The notes under the pieces are model-generated. The model searched no databases, was not told where the DNA came from, and was given only the letters and a program-made list of their open reading frames with translations. The translations under genes were made by a program, and so were the position numbers. Source: Saussurea involucrata (Eukaryota; Streptophyta; Magnoliopsida; Asterales; Asteraceae). From it: a DNA stretch of 64,000 nucleotides. This document shows positions 60,749 to 64,000 of the stretch, in pieces. Each line of letters starts with the position of its first letter. Positions within the stretch are counted from its first letter, which is position 1. The stretch covers positions 87,111,484 to 87,175,483 of the forward strand of contig CM066313.1 of the NCBI GenBank assembly GCA_033807775.1, given 5' to 3'.

Positions 60749-62890
60749 CTTCAAAGTTGTAAGTAATAATTGTAAACCAAAAATCAACGGGGTATAATAA
60801 TTGTAAACCAAAAATAAATTTAATAAAATTATCATAAATAAAAATTAAATGAACATATGCCCAAATTTACCATTAAAAACACCAATAAAAACAATATGTT
60901 TTAGAAACAACACCAATAAAAACAAGATGTTTTAGAAAAAACACCAAATAGAGGCCTTATATTAAAATTTTCAAAACCCAACTCCCTAAACAACACAAAC
61001 AAAGAGCCCTATCATAATAATATTCGTATTTAAAAGTCCAACACCAACAATCAGCTCATGAAAGATAATCCCATGGTTCAAGGCTCCAAGCTAAACAAAT
61101 GAAACCTCCAAACCTTGATCACTCTCCAACCATCAGCAAATTTCAAGGCTACATAATCAAGACAGCAGCAACCACATTTTGATTTTAGATCCAACCATTG
61201 TAACTGCTTGAACACTTTCGAAACAGAGTCAGAAATAACAACTTTCAAATATAATCGAACCAAAAATTGTGAGCCAACAATGCAAACGAGTCTAGCCATC
61301 AAAGCCAGATTCTTTGCAACCATTGAACTGTACTATATATGAACCCACTATTATTGATGAGCCACCAATAATTAACCATAACACCATGTCATTGTGCATA
61401 TAAACAATAATTAAACCCCGTTTAAATCAAAGACGGTTGGGTACATCCAACGGAAGTGTTATGACTACATACATATCAATCATGAAAGCTGATTGGCCAA
61501 TTTAAGAGTATCACAGAATGGAAAAACTTGCATTTCAAGTAGAAATATTTTGTAAACCAAAGAAAACAAGGATTAAATTCCACATGCACCAAGTGCGGTG
61601 CATTACACTGGTGCATTGATTAAATTCCAAATCAAGATCCGGAGGCTAGAAGAGATTCTCACTTGAAGCTCTGTTCTCTACATGATAAAATTTGTATTGT
61701 GCAATTTTTAATCAAATGTAAATTATATGAATGAGCATATAAATGAGAAGGGAACACCTCAAAGGAAGACAAATTTCAGTCTGCATGAATCTTTAGAAGC
61801 ACTGACTCAAGTTCGGCTTCCGGTTGATCCATTTCCAACACCTCTCAATGTGGGTTTTCTGTCAGAAGGTTGCTTACATATCCTTTTGTGGTGAAAAAAT
61901 GTCACCAATTTTCAGAGTTTGTAGAAGAAACATGTATTAATCTTTGTGTTTATAGTTTCTAATGTACCTGGAACTTGACAAACAAAACAATGAACCCAGC
62001 TTAATCCAACAACAATAAAAAAAAAATTGTATTAATTTACACATTAGGTGAGAGAGCCTTCTCTATAGGGTCGTTAGCACCAAAAAAAATTAAAGGAAAC
62101 AAAAACACATTAAGAAATCATAAGAATCTTACCGATCACAAAATCAAAGGAGGGACAAATCAAAAGAGGATTGAACCTGAAGATTAAAATCAATAGAACC
62201 TTGCTCAAAACCCTTACCCATCTAAAATTTGAGCTCGACCTCTACTTTTCAAGAAAGGAAAAAAGTTTAAATCCATATATTTCATATTTGACCACACTTA
62301 AACCTTTCAACATAATTTTGTAACTTTTTACCTTAAATGAGGCTATCAAAAGAAGCAACAAAAAATAAATATTGCATTTCTCCCTCAAAGGTAGGGATAA
62401 AAACTTCTAAACACAAGGCCGAGTAACTCTTCAGTAACTTTATCCTCTTATAGTCCTACATAGAAATCTTTAGAAACTAATGTTCAGTGAAAGAAATATG
62501 CATAACCGGAGAAATATAGTGCCATTTAGAATTATCATAGTTTGTGTCTATATATATATAGAGCTTAAGGTGAAGAGATGTATGAATGACAACTTACACT
62601 CGAACCACTTTAATGTTTTATTTCCTTGTCCCGTTGATCTAAATTTATCAAATTTGCACTTGTTGTCGAACCGCCGATGATGATAACTAACCGGTGCAAA
62701 CATCTATTAAAATGAATACAAGAACAATAACTCGATTCCGTAAACATGTATTCATAAAAAATATACACAAAAATGAAACTAAACTCAATTTTTGATTTCA
62801 TAAACTGCTTCACATCGATTTCATAAAAATCGATAACTGCTTATTAAGCAGCTATCTTACCCAATAAGCTTATTAAGCATCTTAATGTTA
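60749..62890. other. No identifiable gene
   Basis: AT-rich; an 81-codon open frame on minus at 61078-61323 has no recognised domain. No snRNA or transposon ends seen. Confidence 0.4.
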
Positions 62891-63060
62891 TACGCAGAAA
62901 CATTAGGGGGTGTTTGAGATTGCTCATATAAGCATCTTAATCAAAACTAAAATTGTCTACTTTGGCCCAAATCATTAGGGGGTGTTTGAGATTGCTTATT
63001 AAGCAGCTAACTTACTTTGACCAGCTTATTAAGCAACTATCTTACCCATTAATCAAGTAC
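62891..63060. mobile_element. Fragments of a hAT-like MITE
   Basis: Two copies of ATTAGGGGGTGTTTGAGATTGCT (62904 and 62968) with CTTATTAAGCAGCTA inverted motifs around them, resembling the TIR of a plant hAT MITE. Ends incomplete. Confidence 0.5.
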
Positions 63061-64000
63061 ACAGAAACATCTTAATGTTATAAATGAATCATAAAATCAA
63101 TTAATATAAATTACAAGATACTCATATAAGGATAATACCTTTGTTATATATGAATCCTTAACTGTATTGATTATATAATACCACATAGACTCAAAAAAAA
63201 CTTAAAATTGATCAGATGAATATATAATCCCTGGGTATTGTTATGTACAAAAAATATGAACATCAACAAAATATATATGATAATACATTAATTTCCTTAT
63301 AAATCAATATGAAGATTCTTTATTTGATACCATTTGTTGAAAAAAACAAAAAACTTTAGGATTTCAAAAAATAGTGGAAGTATACATGTATCCATATGAT
63401 TTCAAAAGTCAAACACCAAAACCATGCTCTGAACAACCCAAACAAACACAGGTTTAAGAAGGTTGCATCTAGTATAGAAGTCTGATTCAATAGTGTGGCA
63501 AGCAGGTGAAAATGAAATTTCCAGGCATGTTTACCGGTGGTAGAAAGACTCTGTTACAAAAAAAAACTTTTCACTAAACTCTATTACGAATGGTGGGTAT
63601 CCTGTCATTTCTTCAATTGAAGTCCGACCGATCCCTCAAATTCAGAGGCTAAAATCACTGATGTTGGCTGAGCATTGAATTCGAAGAGGACCAATTTTCA
63701 AATTTTATATCTTATTTTCTGCAAAGATACAGACTTCTAATTGATCATACTTGTGGGTGGGAAATGGAGTCATCAATTAACAGTTTCTTCCGCTCATATT
63801 ACAAGTCAAAAAGTTAAATGAAAATAAATTCAAGAAGAAGAACATAAATCGGTTAGCTGGTTGGAAAATAAATTACCTGCGTGTGTTCATCTGAAATCGA
63901 TGAGATACAACCCATTTTTCTGTGTGTTCGTCTGAAAGCAAACATTTACAGAGCTCAGAGAACCTAGAATTGTTACTCTAGAAGAAAAATAAACAAATCA
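63061..64000. other. No identifiable gene
   Basis: AT-rich sequence without long frames; possibly UTR or intron DNA of a neighbouring gene to the right. Confidence 0.35.

Overview
The window is nuclear DNA from a flowering plant, most likely a eudicot. The evidence is intron-bearing exons with GT-AG ends, plant LTR retrotransposons primed by initiator-Met tRNA, Helitrons, hAT and CACTA elements, S-protein-homolog genes, and plant-type snRNA promoters. The GC-rich Helitron 3' ends and LTR styles remind me of Asteraceae, but that is only an impression. There are no operons, and most of the sequence is nested mobile DNA.

Layout. 1-3814 is the 5' end of a minus-strand Copia element (LTR, PBS, gag, start of protease). 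It sits inside an exon of an ABCB6/ABCB20-like transporter fragment (3816-4831). That fragment is followed in the same orientation by the last exons of a TFIIH subunit TFB2 (p52) gene (5235-11786), whose intron holds a complete gag-only Gypsy-type element (5521-11448, TSD CTATT). Both host fragments end at a Helitron 3' terminus (12266), so they look like a Helitron-captured chimera. From 12267 a segment (copy A, to about 16145) is duplicated as copy B (about 22865-44409). Each copy has an S-protein-homolog gene. Copy B has been expanded by a 9.6-kb unit bounded by inverted MITE copies (25054-34680), which contains a Helitron (25358-33656), which contains an LTR element (25723-33326). Copy B also gained a hairpin MITE (34957-35249), a Helitron (35303-35897) and a young, coding-complete Copia element (36068-44320). 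Copy A gained its own Helitron (12527-12924) and a MITE (13800-14025). The two copies supply paralogous empty sites for many of these insertions.

The main non-transposon system is a spliceosomal snRNA gene array. Copies of U1 and U5 lie at 19.1-22.6 kb and 48.8-60.8 kb: seven U1 and six U5 loci, repeatedly arranged as U5 followed by U1 on one strand. Several keep the plant snRNA upstream sequence element (USE, RTCCCACATCG) about 34 bp upstream of a TATA-like box, which is Pol II-type spacing. U5 at 48844, 51992 and 57681 and U1 at 56733 look intact. Others are truncated, have lost promoters, or (U5 at 19671/21626) are split by a solo LTR. Copia and LINE fragments and a broken cyclin-T C-terminal exon with a CACTA insertion lie between them.

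60.8-64.0 kb, and 44.4-48.7 kb apart from one hAT element, contain little that I can identify.
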